A DNA stretch of 47,375 nucleotides from an uncultured Gemmatimonadales bacterium (GTDB lineage: Bacteria > Gemmatimonadota > Gemmatimonadetes > Palauibacterales > Palauibacteraceae): contig CAMYMV010000027.1 in assembly GCA_947259585.1 (NCBI GenBank), forward strand, positions 1 through 47,375, given 5' to 3'. Within the stretch, counting starts at the first letter, position 1. The number at the start of each line of letters is the position of its first letter. Position numbers and translations under genes: made by a program. Under the pieces are notes generated by a model. The model had not been told where the DNA came from, searched no databases, and was given only the letters and a program-made list of their open reading frames with translations. This document shows positions 38,128 through 45,723 of the stretch, piece by piece.

Positions 38128-40428
38128 ATGGCGGGCTTCACGACAGAGCTGTTCAGGCGGCGAATCCCACAGATCCTCGGCGCCTATCTCATCGCGTCCT
38201 GGGCGGTCTTGGAGTTCGCCGACTGGGCGGTGAACCGATACGTCCTCTCCCCCTACCTGGTGGACTTCGCGTTTGCGCTGCTGGCCCTGATGGCGCCGAG
38301 CGTCCTGCTCCTGGCTTGGTTCCATGGCGCCCCCGGGCGGGATACGTGGACCCGGCTGGAGAAGATCGGCATTCCCCTGAATCTCGCCGTTGCCGGCATC
38401 GTCTTGTTCGGCGTGTTCCAGGGGCGGGACCTGGGGGCCGCGACGACCACCGTCGTCGTCGCCGACGAGGAGGGCAACCAGCTCGAGCGCGTCGTTCCGA
38501 AGTCCGAGTTCAGACGGAAGATCGCCCTGTTTCCGTTGGACAACGTCTCGGCAGATACCTCTCTGGCCTGGATGCAGTACGGCATCCCCCTCGCCCTGCT
38601 CCACGACCTTCGGCAGGACCTCTTCTTCGATGTACGGAACGAACAACACTTCCCGGAGCGGCTTCGGGAAGCCGGCTACCTGACCGGCGTCGGGGTTCCG
38701 CTCGGCCTCAAGCGTGAGATCGCGGAGGAGCAGCACCGCGATTACCTGCTGACCGGCACCCTCGATCGCGTGGATGGAGAGATCGTCGTCGAGGCCGAGC
38801 TCTACGACGTTCTGCGCGGCCGGCTGCTCGAGCGGATGACGGTATCGGCGGCCGATCTGATGCAGATCGCCGATTCGCTCTCCGTCCAGTTGAAGCGGGG
38901 CCTCGAGATCCCCGAGCAGCGAATCGAGGATGCCGCCGACCTGCCCGTCGGCGAGCTGGTCACCTCCGACGAATCGGCCTTCCACGAGCACATCGAGGGC
39001 TATCGCCACCTGGTCTTCGGCGGCGACTGGCAGGCGGCCTTGAGCCGGTTCAAGGCCGCGACGGAGGCGGACCCAGCCTTCGCGTACGCCCACTTCGGCG
39101 CCTACATGACCGCGGTGCTCGGCAATCTGGGTCCCGTTGCCCAGGAAGCGATCACGGCGGCCGTGGAGCACGAGTATCGGCTGGCCGAGCGGGATCGGTA
39201 CGTGGCCAAGATCGAGTACTACCAGATCGTGCGGCAGGACCCGGCCAAGGCGATTGCGGTGGCGCAGATGCAGACGGAGCTCTTCCCGGACGACATCGAG
39301 GCCCGTCTCAGGCTCGGGTACCTCCACACGGTCCAGAACGACCGGCCTGCCGCGATCCAGCAGTACGAGCGGATCCTCGAGTTGGATCCATCCCAGCACG
39401 ACATGTTGCAGTCGATCGGCGAGCTCTACGAGTCGATGGGCGAGTTCGAGCAGGCGCTCGACTACTATGGCCGCTATCTGGAGAGGTTTCCCGACAGCGA
39501 GCGCTCGTTCCGGGTCGTCGGTGAGCTGTACCGTCAGCTCGGCAAGCAGGAGGATGCCCGTGCCAACTTCGAGCGGGCGCTCGTGATTGATCCCGGGAAC
39601 GTCGAGGCGCTGACCTCCCTCGCCCAGCTCGAGTACTCGGCCGGCCAGCCGGCAGAGGCCGAGGCGAGGCTGGCGGAGGCTTCCGACGCTGCGCGGACTC
39701 CGGTACAGCAGGCTCAGGTATACGAGAGGCTTCGGGATCTGGCAGAGTGGCAGGGCCGAACCCGCGAGGCGATCCGTTACAGAGAGCAGCAGATCGCGCA
39801 GCTCGAGGCGAGCACGTATCCTCCGCTGCTCACGATCGTGAACCGGCTGACGTCTCTGGACCTGTTCGTTCAGGCCGGTCAGACCCGAGCAGCGTTGGAC
39901 TCTCTGGCGTCCATCCAGCAGGCCCTGGAGCCGCCTTGGGACCTGCTCGGCTCCATCGGCGAAGTCGTCGTCTACAGGGACCTCGGCGACGCCGAGAAGC
40001 TGGCCGCCGGCCTGGAGACCTTGGAACAGATGATCCAGGCAACCGGCTTCGAGAACCTGCGCCAGGTGGCGCTCAGGGCCGAAGGTTGGGTTCTGGAGCT
40101 GGAGGGCGATTGCGCGCAGGCGCTTGATCGCTTTGCCGAGTCGTTCGCTCTCCTGCCGACCAAGGTCGATGCCCACACCGACATCGGCCGCTGCGAGCGC
40201 AAGCTGGGGCGGCTGGATGACGCCGAAGCGAGCCTCGAGCGCGTCCTTCAGGTGCGGCCGGCCGACCCGAAGGCCTTGCTGGAGCTGGCCCGTGTCAGAG
40301 AAGAGGCGGGCGATCGCGAGGGCGCACTCGAGCGGGTAGAGGCGACGTTGGAGGTATGGGCGGGCGCGGACGTGGAGTTCGAGCCAGCAGCTGAAGCCCG
40401 GGCGCTGCAGGCGCGACTCGGCGGCTAA
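38128..40428 (+). CDS. large membrane-anchored TPR protein
   Basis: This is a 766-residue protein with three N-terminal hydrophobic helices (ILGAYLIASWAVLEFADW, LVDFAFALLALMAPSVLLLAWF, IGIPLNLAVAGIVLFGVF). A mixed alpha/beta domain follows (IALFPLDNVSADTSLAWMQYGIPLALLHDL ... DYLLTGTLDRVDGEIVVEAELYD, of the TolB/FlgO-like kind), then a long run of TPR repeats. Clear TPR units include DIEARLRLGYLHTVQNDRPAAIQQYERILELDPSQ, MLQSIGELYESMGEFEQALDYYGRYLERFPDS and VVGELYRQLGKQEDARANFERALVIDPGN. The usual DNA-binding domain of related CadC-like proteins is absent. A role in periplasmic scaffolding or signalling is only inferred. ATG 38128 (GGAGAGGAAG before it) is preferred over GTG 38116. Its 3' end is duplicated as a decayed copy at 45512-45682. 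Confidence 0.8.
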   Translation: MAGFTTELFRRRIPQILGAYLIASWAVLEFADWAVNRYVLSPYLVDFAFALLALMAPSVLLLAWFHGAPGRDTWTRLEKIGIPLNLAVAGIVLFGVFQGRDLGAATTTVVVADEEGNQLERVVPKSEFRRKIALFPLDNVSADTSLAWMQYGIPLALLHDLRQDLFFDVRNEQHFPERLREAGYLTGVGVPLGLKREIAEEQHRDYLLTGTLDRVDGEIVVEAELYDVLRGRLLERMTVSAADLMQIADSLSVQLKRGLEIPEQRIEDAADLPVGELVTSDESAFHEHIEGYRHLVFGGDWQAALSRFKAATEADPAFAYAHFGAYMTAVLGNLGPVAQEAITAAVEHEYRLAERDRYVAKIEYYQIVRQDPAKAIAVAQMQTELFPDDIEARLRLGYLHTVQNDRPAAIQQYERILELDPSQHDMLQSIGELYESMGEFEQALDYYGRYLERFPDSERSFRVVGELYRQLGKQEDARANFERALVIDPGNVEALTSLAQLEYSAGQPAEAEARLAEASDAARTPVQQAQVYERLRDLAEWQGRTREAIRYREQQIAQLEASTYPPLLTIVNRLTSLDLFVQAGQTRAALDSLASIQQALEPPWDLLGSIGEVVVYRDLGDAEKLAAGLETLEQMIQATGFENLRQVALRAEGWVLELEGDCAQALDRFAESFALLPTKVDAHTDIGRCERKLGRLDDAEASLERVLQVRPADPKALLELARVREEAGDREGALERVEATLEVWAGADVEFEPAAEARALQARLGG

Positions 40429-40470
40429 GGCTACGGCGCCGGGGCCAGGCCGGTGAACGGGAGCCTGGAG
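40378..40470. repeat. left copy of the duplicated TPR/dipeptidase junction
   Basis: This 93-base segment (TPR C-terminal codons, stop and dipeptidase C-terminal codons) matches 45632-45723 in direct orientation, with about ten substitutions and one single-base gap by eye. The 48 bases around the stops are almost identical. Confidence 0.9.
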
Positions 40471-40545
40471 ATCGCGCGGCGCGACCGAGATCCCATCGAG
40501 GTCCGATCCGAGCCCCACGAAGTCGATCCCCGCGGCGCGGATGTG
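40431..40545 (-). pseudogene. decayed 3' end of an M19 dipeptidase gene
   Basis: On the minus strand, 40545 downwards reads HIRAAGIDFVGLGSDLDGIS then VAPR, closely matching HIIRVAGIDHVGLGSDFDGI then AVAPR of the dipeptidase at 45684. After this about 160 bases are missing and the frame shifts. The copy resumes with SRLPFTGLAPAP and stop, identical to the intact enzyme's C-terminus. No upstream part remains. It begins 2 bases after the TPR stop, the same layout as the right-hand junction. Confidence 0.85.
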
Positions 40546-40624
40546 GGCGCTGTCACTGACGCTGACACTGCTTCCGGCCCGCCCAACTGGCTACGGAGCA
40601 CCTGAAGGCCCGCGCGCGTCGTTC

Positions 40625-42253
40625 TCAGCCAGGCGCCATCGGCCGATCGGGGGGTCGCAGTCGGCGGCCGTTCCGAAGCTTGGCCGCCGCCCACTCGGTC
40701 ACCATACGGTCACTTCGCCGGCGGTCCTCCCCCCGCTTTCGCAGCGAGGCGAGCGGGAGGCGCATGCGCGGGTTGGCCTGCAACCGTTTCTCGTTGCGCT
40801 CCAGGAACGTCCAGTAGAGAGGCGTAATGGGGCAGTCAACGCGCGGATCGAACGCGCATCCTGAGCAGTAATCGCTCATCCGATCAATATACGCGGCCCC
40901 CGATACGTACGGCTTGGTCGTCATCAGGTCTCCGACCGCAAACGTGCCCATCCCCAGGACGTTCGGCTCAACAACCCAGTCGAACGCGTCTGTATACATG
41001 ACCCAGAACCAGTCGGTGAGATGGCGGGGCGACACGCCGAGCAGAGTGGCAAGATTCGAGAGCACCATTAGCCGAGTGATGTGATGGGAGTAGCCGGTCT
41101 CGAGGATCGAGCGGACCACGGAGTCGAGGCAATGGAGCCCCGACGGTGTTCCCCAGAACGCTGGCGGCAGTCGCTCAGCCGCTGCAAGCGCGGACGGCGC
41201 GGCCGCCGGTGCGTCCCAGGCGCCTACAGCCCGGGCGTCGACGCCTTGCAGGTCCCGGAAGCCGTCGGTCCGCAGGTGGACGTGCCTAACGAACTCGCGC
41301 CACCCGAGAACCTGTCGCACGAAACCCTCCCGGCTTGCGAGCGGGGCATCCATGGCCGCAGCGTCCGCCACTACACGTCGAGGCAGCAGCCGATGAACGT
41401 GTAGAAGGAAAGAGATCCGGGTGTGGAACAGGTCCCTCGCCTTCATCGACATGGCATCCTCGTACGGCCCGAACCAGGGAAGACACTCGCGGAGAGCCCA
41501 GGCCCACAGTGCCTCGGCATCCGACTTCGTCGCCGGCAACGCGGCCGGAGTCAGCACTCCGGGATGAGATGCAAAGCTCGATTCGACGAAGTCAACCACC
41601 TCCCGCTTGATCGTGTCCGCCGGAAACTCAAGGGCCTCCGGGGCAGCCGGCTGGCCTCGCCACGGCTGACCGTTCTCCACATCGTAGCTGTATTTCCCGC
41701 CCTCGGGGCGCCCGTGCACCATCAGTAGCCCGGTCTTTCTCCGCACGTACCGGTAGAAGGCGTCCATGCGCCATGGCGGAGACGGTTTTTGGCTGGCCGC
41801 GAAGTCGTTTGGCGAGGTGATCCATCCCTCGTGCGGTCCAACGTCGAGTAGACCGGCCTCCACCAGCGGATTCAGGTCGGCGCGAAGCTCCCGCTCCGCC
41901 GGCTCCATCATGGCCAGCGGTCCCAGCTCAGGGATCTCCTCACGCAGCGCCGCCGCGTACGGCAACCGGGTTGCGCGGTATCGTACCGCGACGCCCCGTG
42001 CAGCCTGCTCCAAGGCGAAGTGCCTTTGGCTGGAGAGGATCAGGGCGAGCTTCTGTTTGTGATAAGGGCGCCGAGCCGCCTTCCAGCCGCTCTCTATGAG
42101 AACGATTCCAGCCTCGCCGGGCTTCAGGCGGGAAAGCGGGCCGATCTCGTCGGTCAGCTGATCGTAGGGGACGTAGACCCAGTGCCGTTGCGACGGATCG
42201 CTCGACCGCCGGTTCAGCTCACGGCGAAATGCCTCATCCCCCGACACGGGCAA
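40625..42253 (-). CDS. phrB: FeS-containing prokaryotic photolyase/cryptochrome-like protein (FeS-BCP, PhrB type)
   Basis: This is a 542-residue member of the photolyase-related family that holds FAD, a ribolumazine-type antenna and a [4Fe-4S] cluster; characterised members repair (6-4) photoproducts with blue light. Four cluster cysteines are visible: GLHCLDSVVRS, then YCSGCAFDPRVDCPITPLYW. FAD-domain blocks include TRISFLLHVHRLLPRRVV, FVRQVLGWREFVRHVH, ETGYSHHITRLMVLSNLATLLG and WFWVMYTDAFDWVVEPNVLGMGTFA. The N-terminus (HWVYVPYDQLTDEIGPLSRL) matches the Rossmann antenna domain. It is preceded on the same strand by the CIA30 gene (13-base gap). It lies inside the putative island; light- or stress-controlled expression is expected but not shown. 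Confidence 0.92.
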   Translation of the reverse strand: MPVSGDEAFRRELNRRSSDPSQRHWVYVPYDQLTDEIGPLSRLKPGEAGIVLIESGWKAARRPYHKQKLALILSSQRHFALEQAARGVAVRYRATRLPYAAALREEIPELGPLAMMEPAERELRADLNPLVEAGLLDVGPHEGWITSPNDFAASQKPSPPWRMDAFYRYVRRKTGLLMVHGRPEGGKYSYDVENGQPWRGQPAAPEALEFPADTIKREVVDFVESSFASHPGVLTPAALPATKSDAEALWAWALRECLPWFGPYEDAMSMKARDLFHTRISFLLHVHRLLPRRVVADAAAMDAPLASREGFVRQVLGWREFVRHVHLRTDGFRDLQGVDARAVGAWDAPAAAPSALAAAERLPPAFWGTPSGLHCLDSVVRSILETGYSHHITRLMVLSNLATLLGVSPRHLTDWFWVMYTDAFDWVVEPNVLGMGTFAVGDLMTTKPYVSGAAYIDRMSDYCSGCAFDPRVDCPITPLYWTFLERNEKRLQANPRMRLPLASLRKRGEDRRRSDRMVTEWAAAKLRNGRRLRPPDRPMAPG

Positions 42254-42266
42254 GTGATCCAGGCCC

Positions 42267-42839
42267 TCAAGACGCCCGAATCCAGGCTACGTCCAGGCGG
42301 AAGGCGCCGGGGCGCTTGTCGGCCAGCAGCAGTCCGATCTGCCGCACGTCGGCGTGTGAGAGCGGCTGCGCGCCGGGAGGCCGGCGGCCCCGGAAAGTGG
42401 GCTGGAAATCAATGAGCGGAAGTCGTACCTCCCGCCACTCGCCCTTCACGGTGTGAAACTCGGCCATGTACGAGATTCCGTCGAATCGGCGATCCGTGCG
42501 GAGGCGGACCTGATACGTCCGGCCATCGCCACGAACTAGGAGTAGGAGTGCCGATCGTTCAGCCAGCGCGCCTACGGGCGTCAGGGCACGCACGGAGGCG
42601 AAACCTCCGTTGTTCTCCAGGGACAGCTCGCCGGAGAACGTCGCGAAGCCCGAATCCGAGTCCGTAAACCGGCTCGACGAGAGCCCTCCCATCACGCCGT
42701 CGTTAACGATCATCCATTCGTCGGCCACGGCCCGGTCGAACTCAAAGAGCGACGCAGGCCCAGGATCCAGGGAACGATCGTCTTGCCCGATACCGGCTAA
42801 AACAAGTGCCGCCCACAGCACATTCTCGCACATGCTCAT
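42267..42839 (-). CDS. CIA30-domain protein
   Basis: This 190-residue protein has the CIA30 (complex I intermediate-associated protein 30) beta-sandwich: FDRAVADEWMIVNDGVMGGLSSSRF, ATFSGELSLENNGGFASVR, LLLLVRGDGRTYQVRLRTDRRFDGISYMAEF, EWREVRLPLIDFQPTFRGR and DVRQIGLLLADKRPGAFRLDVAWIR. In bacteria such proteins are often found beside photolyases or redox genes; their biochemical role is unclear. The first 18 residues are hydrophobic (MCENVLWAALVLAGIG) and could be a signal peptide. It is encoded immediately upstream of the photolyase on the same strand, so the two are probably co-transcribed. ATG 42839 and ATG 42833 are both possible starts. Confidence 0.85.
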   Translation of the reverse strand: MSMCENVLWAALVLAGIGQDDRSLDPGPASLFEFDRAVADEWMIVNDGVMGGLSSSRFTDSDSGFATFSGELSLENNGGFASVRALTPVGALAERSALLLLVRGDGRTYQVRLRTDRRFDGISYMAEFHTVKGEWREVRLPLIDFQPTFRGRRPPGAQPLSHADVRQIGLLLADKRPGAFRLDVAWIRAS

Positions 42840-42965
42840 AGCTCCGGATCGAAGTTGGCGAACGTAGGCATACCCGCGTTCACGACGGTGAACACACTCA
42901 CTCCAACATTTCCTACCCAGGCGTCGGCGCTCAAGGCGGTCTTCGCACGGTCAAGTGCGTCCGAG

Positions 42966-43355
42966 TTATGTGGTGGGCCTCGCTTCGCTCGGGGAGCGGA
43001 GCAAGGCCGCCAGAAGCCGGCCAATCCTGAATCTCACTCCCGGCAGTGCGAGACCGCGGGCCACCCAACCGGTACCGGATCCGCCCATGCGCGCGACCTC
43101 ACGCTCATCTATTTGAAAGCTCAGCTCGAGGCCGGCGGCCCTCAGGACGCGGCCGAGCCGAGTACACAGTGCGTGCCGCTCGGATCGTGAGCGGCGCTGC
43201 AGAGCGGCTGCGAGGTCTCGGTAGGCACGCCAGCTGCCGCCCGAGATCCCGATGGACTCTCCAGCACCCTTCAGAGTCAGCCGGCCGGCGGGTGCCGCCA
43301 GGACGATGTCGGCGATCACGTCCACCGACCGGCGCGAAGGGGTTGCAGGGTTCAC
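42966..43355 (-). CDS. 129-residue protein of unknown function
   Basis: Starting at GTG 43355, which overlaps the stop of the 64-residue gene (GTGA), the frame encodes a basic protein: RRSVDVIADIVLAAPAGRLTLKGAGESIGISGGSW, then RAYRDLAAALQRRSRSERHALCTRLGRVLRAAGLELSFQIDEREVARMG and FRIGRLLAALLRS. The alternation of a short beta region, a helix beginning SWRAYRDL and a helix SERHALCTRLGRVL looks like a compact folded domain. No known motif, signal peptide or membrane helix is recognised. Coupling to the 64-residue gene suggests the two products act together. I do not assign a function. Confidence 0.55.
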   Translation of the reverse strand: MNPATPSRRSVDVIADIVLAAPAGRLTLKGAGESIGISGGSWRAYRDLAAALQRRSRSERHALCTRLGRVLRAAGLELSFQIDEREVARMGGSGTGWVARGLALPGVRFRIGRLLAALLRSPSEARPTT

Positions 43356-43546
43356 TTGCCGTCCCGCGTCCGGATGCGGACCGTACCGTTGACCTTCCAA
43401 TTGGTGTACGTCGCGTCCGCCCCGACACGACTCGGAACATCGACGTTCAGGTTGTCCAGCTGGTACGTTATCTCGGCGCCGCGACCGGTGAGGCGGTCGT
43501 ATAGGCCAATGGCCAGATCGGGCCAAGTCTGCGTGTCGTTCGACAT
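43352..43546 (-). CDS. 64-residue protein of unknown function
   Basis: The gene has a strong ribosome-binding site (GAGGAG, 7 bases before ATG 43546) and a promoter-like pair upstream. The product MSNDTQTWPDLAIGLYDRLT then GRGAEITYQLDNLNVDVPSR and TYTNWKVNGTVRIRTRDGK is a small acidic-to-neutral protein with a helix followed by strands. It is not a recognised family. It overlaps the 129-residue gene by 4 bases and is the first gene of the minus-strand photolyase operon. Confidence 0.6.
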   Translation of the reverse strand: MSNDTQTWPDLAIGLYDRLTGRGAEITYQLDNLNVDVPSRVGADATYTNWKVNGTVRIRTRDGK

Positions 43547-43614
43547 GTTTCACTCCTCGAATCTGGTGTTGCATGTTTGATTGCTAGCATGTTGTTGTTC
43601 ACCCTCTGTTGAGT

Positions 43615-43644
43615 AATATGCAACTGTTGTCGGCGCGATGTCAA
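43615..43644 (-). promoter_or_regulatory. sigma70-type promoter for the photolyase operon
   Basis: On the minus strand TTGACA (43644-43639, exact consensus) and CATATT (43620-43615) are 18 bases apart, about 70 bases before the ATG at 43546. The 211-base divergent region (43547-43757) is clearly A+T-richer than its surroundings and serves both this operon and the oxidoreductase gene. Confidence 0.5.
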
Positions 43645-43757
43645 GGTTCGGTACTAGACAAATGGTAGACAGTCTGCATCTTTGCATTGGGGGGTGGCCC
43701 GGGGACGACATTTGACAACGGCCCGAATCTGATAACCGTCGCATGCGCTGCTAGATT

Positions 43758-44822
43758 GTGGTGACGGAGCGCAGGCCCAAGCCACCCTTAACGCCGGATT
43801 CACCTTTGGCATCCAATACCGCGCCCGCCATCGCCGTGATCGGGGCCGGGATCTCCGGTCTCTCCGCGTCGGCCCGCCTGCGGGAGCTGGGCCTGCAGGT
43901 CCAGGTGATGGAGAAGAGCCGCGGATTGGGCGGGCGGAGCGCCACGCGCAGGATCGGACACCTCGGATTCGACCACGGCGCTCAATACTTGACGGTGCGT
44001 GAATCCACGCTCGAAAAAGTGCTTGCCCCGCTTATTCAGCGAGGCGTCGTCGCGCTCTGGGAGCCCAATATCGTGCGGTTGGCTTCCGACCGGATGCGCA
44101 GTCCGGGCAGGGAAGCGAAGCGGTTCGTAGGCGTTCCGGGAATGAGCACGCTCAGCCGCAGCCTCCGAGGCAAATCGGTTGTCACTTTGGGTACGCGTAT
44201 CTCGAGTGTGGCTCGACTTGACGATCGGGCCTGGACCCTGTCCGGCGAGCAGGGCGATGTTTACGGACCGTTTGCCGGTGTCATCGTCACGTGCCCTGCG
44301 CCCCAAGCCGCAGATCTTCTCGCGGACGTTTCTCCGGATCTGGCACGGGCCTGTGCGGAGGTCGAGATGCTTCCGTGCTGGGCGACGATGGTCGCCTTCG
44401 ATTCTCCGCTGCAGCTCGACTTCGATGCGGCCTTCGTGGACGACGAGGTGATCGCTTGGGCAGCAAACGAGTCCACCAAACCCGGGCGGAGCGCGCAACC
44501 GGAATGCTGGACGCTGCACGCGGCCCCAGCGTGGTCACGGGATCACCTAGAGAAAGACGCGGACCTGATCTCGCGAGACATGGTCGAGCGCTTTCTTGAC
44601 ATCTCCGGTGCTTCGTCGGCTGAGCCGACAACGCGTGTGGCCCACCGGTGGCGATTCGCCCGCTCGGCGGAGCCCCGGGCATATGGCAACCTGCTTGACC
44701 CGATCGGTCGGATCGGAGTGGCGGGAGACTGGACCCGCGGCGATCGAGTGGAGGGAGCGTTCATGAGCGGCTTTCGGATCGCCGATCAGCTGGCCATCCT
44801 CGCCGGCGAGATGAGCGGCTGA
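43758..44822 (+). CDS. NAD(P)/FAD-dependent oxidoreductase, renalase-like (COG3380 type)
   Basis: This is a 354-residue flavoprotein. The dinucleotide-binding motif is IAVIGAGISGLSASARLRELGLQVQVMEKSRGLGGRSATRR, followed by DHGAQYLTVRE; GGRxATR and the DHGAQYF-like sequence are hallmarks of the renalase / COG3380 group. The C-terminal FAD segment is GRIGVAGDWTRGDRVEGAFMSGFRIADQLA. HRWRFARS is another family block. Such oxidoreductases often sit next to photolyases in bacterial light- or singlet-oxygen-induced sets, which fits the divergent photolyase operon here. The substrate is unknown. The GTG 43758 start adds about 24 residues before the first beta strand; a later start is possible. Confidence 0.88.
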   Translation: MVTERRPKPPLTPDSPLASNTAPAIAVIGAGISGLSASARLRELGLQVQVMEKSRGLGGRSATRRIGHLGFDHGAQYLTVRESTLEKVLAPLIQRGVVALWEPNIVRLASDRMRSPGREAKRFVGVPGMSTLSRSLRGKSVVTLGTRISSVARLDDRAWTLSGEQGDVYGPFAGVIVTCPAPQAADLLADVSPDLARACAEVEMLPCWATMVAFDSPLQLDFDAAFVDDEVIAWAANESTKPGRSAQPECWTLHAAPAWSRDHLEKDADLISRDMVERFLDISGASSAEPTTRVAHRWRFARSAEPRAYGNLLDPIGRIGVAGDWTRGDRVEGAFMSGFRIADQLAILAGEMSG

Positions 44823-44847
44823 CGATGCCGCATCACGTGCCGGACCA

Positions 44848-45465
44848 ATGGATCAAACGGAGAAGGCTGCGGTGAATCGAACTCGAACGCACGTGAGTGC
44901 ACCTCTTCTGCTCCTCGTAGGTGGGCTGGCCGTTCTTGCAGCGTGCGGTGCGCCAGCGGTAAGCGAAACGACCGGGGTGGCGGCCAAGGCAGAGATCCAG
45001 GGGTGTGGCGACCTGGACATCACGGGCACGGCGACTCTGCATGAACGCCCTTCGGAGGAAGGCGTGAAGCTCGTCGATATCTCCATCGAGATCAGTGGTC
45101 TTTCGGACGGTAAACATGCCGTGCACTTGCATGAGACTGGCCGCTGCGAGCCGTGCTCGGCCGCCGGGGGGCATCATGACCCGGGTCCGTTTGGAAAGCC
45201 GACCCCCGATGCACCCGATTACAATCACCCGTTCCACGGCGGGGATCTGGTCAATCTCGAAGTGACTGATGGGTATGGAATGCTGGAGACGACTTCCAGT
45301 CGGATCACGCTGTCATCGGGACGGTTGAGTCTGCTCGACGAAGACGGCAGCGCGCTAATCATTCACACCGATCCTGACACCTACTGCGATCAGGAAGACG
45401 AGCTTCGGCCTGGCTGCGCCGGGGGCAGCCGGGACGCCTGCGGCGTGATCGTGCTCTTGGACTGA
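44848..45465 (+). CDS. sodC: Cu/Zn superoxide dismutase, lipoprotein
   Basis: The enzyme converts superoxide to hydrogen peroxide and oxygen at the cell envelope. Metal ligands and structural Cys are visible: HAVHLHETGRCEPCSAAGGHHDPG, HPFHGGDLVNLEV, ALIIHTDPDTYCDQED and GGSRDACGVIVL (active-site Arg and disulfide Cys). The N-terminal part is a lipoprotein signal, LLLLVGGLAVLAACGAP, with lipobox LAAC. Length is 205 residues from ATG 44848. GTG 44872 (GGAGAAGG just upstream) is a credible alternative start. It follows the FAD oxidoreductase by 25 bases on the same strand, so both probably belong to one oxidative- or light-stress unit. Confidence 0.93.
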   Translation: MDQTEKAAVNRTRTHVSAPLLLLVGGLAVLAACGAPAVSETTGVAAKAEIQGCGDLDITGTATLHERPSEEGVKLVDISIEISGLSDGKHAVHLHETGRCEPCSAAGGHHDPGPFGKPTPDAPDYNHPFHGGDLVNLEVTDGYGMLETTSSRITLSSGRLSLLDEDGSALIIHTDPDTYCDQEDELRPGCAGGSRDACGVIVLLD

Positions 45466-45511
45466 TCCCTTCGCTCTATCGGCTCAGGCCGCGGCCAGCT
45501 CACGCCTAACT

Positions 45512-45682
45512 GCGCTCGTGATCGACCCAGGTAACGTGTGGAGACGCCAGAGAGGCGGCGGGCGGCCGCGAGAGGCAGAAGCGAGACTCGCGGAGGCGGC
45601 GCTGGACGCTTGGGCGGTCGCCGATCCGGGCTTCGAGCCCGCGGCCGAGGCCCGGACGCTACGGGCGCGGCTCGGCGGCTAG
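45512..45682 (+). pseudogene. decayed copy of the TPR protein gene (3' part)
   Basis: Three pieces match the TPR protein at 38128 in the right order but with large internal deletions and frame changes. They are ALVIDPGNV (45512 onwards; intact gene has ALVIDPGNV), GRPREAEARLAEAALDA (intact GQPAEAEARLAEASDA), and ADPGFEPAAEARTLRARLGG with stop TAG (intact ADVEFEPAAEARALQARLGG). It ends one base before the dipeptidase stop. The sequence differs enough that it may derive from a close paralogue rather than a recent exact copy. Confidence 0.8.
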
Positions 45683-45723
45683 GCTACGGCGCCGGGGCCA
45701 GGCCGGTGAATGGCAGCCTGGAG
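45632..45723. repeat. right copy of the duplicated TPR/dipeptidase junction
   Basis: This 92-base segment is the direct-orientation partner of 40378-40470. Here the dipeptidase side is intact and the TPR side is the remnant. Confidence 0.9.

Noticed and set aside
37987..40518. 843-codon minus-strand open frame opposite the TPR gene
   Set aside because: It is a shadow of the TPR coding sequence. Only its first few residues (GLGSDLDG...) are meaningful, and these belong to the dipeptidase remnant at 40431-40545.
42836..43024. 62-codon minus-strand frame between the CIA30 and 129-residue genes
   Set aside because: It overlaps the 129-residue gene by 59 bases, has no clear ribosome-binding site and no recognisable sequence, although its stop overlaps the CIA30 start.
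43550..43744. 64-codon minus-strand frame in the divergent promoter region
   Set aside because: It covers the TTGACA/CATATT promoter and ribosome-binding site of the next gene; composition is not protein-like.
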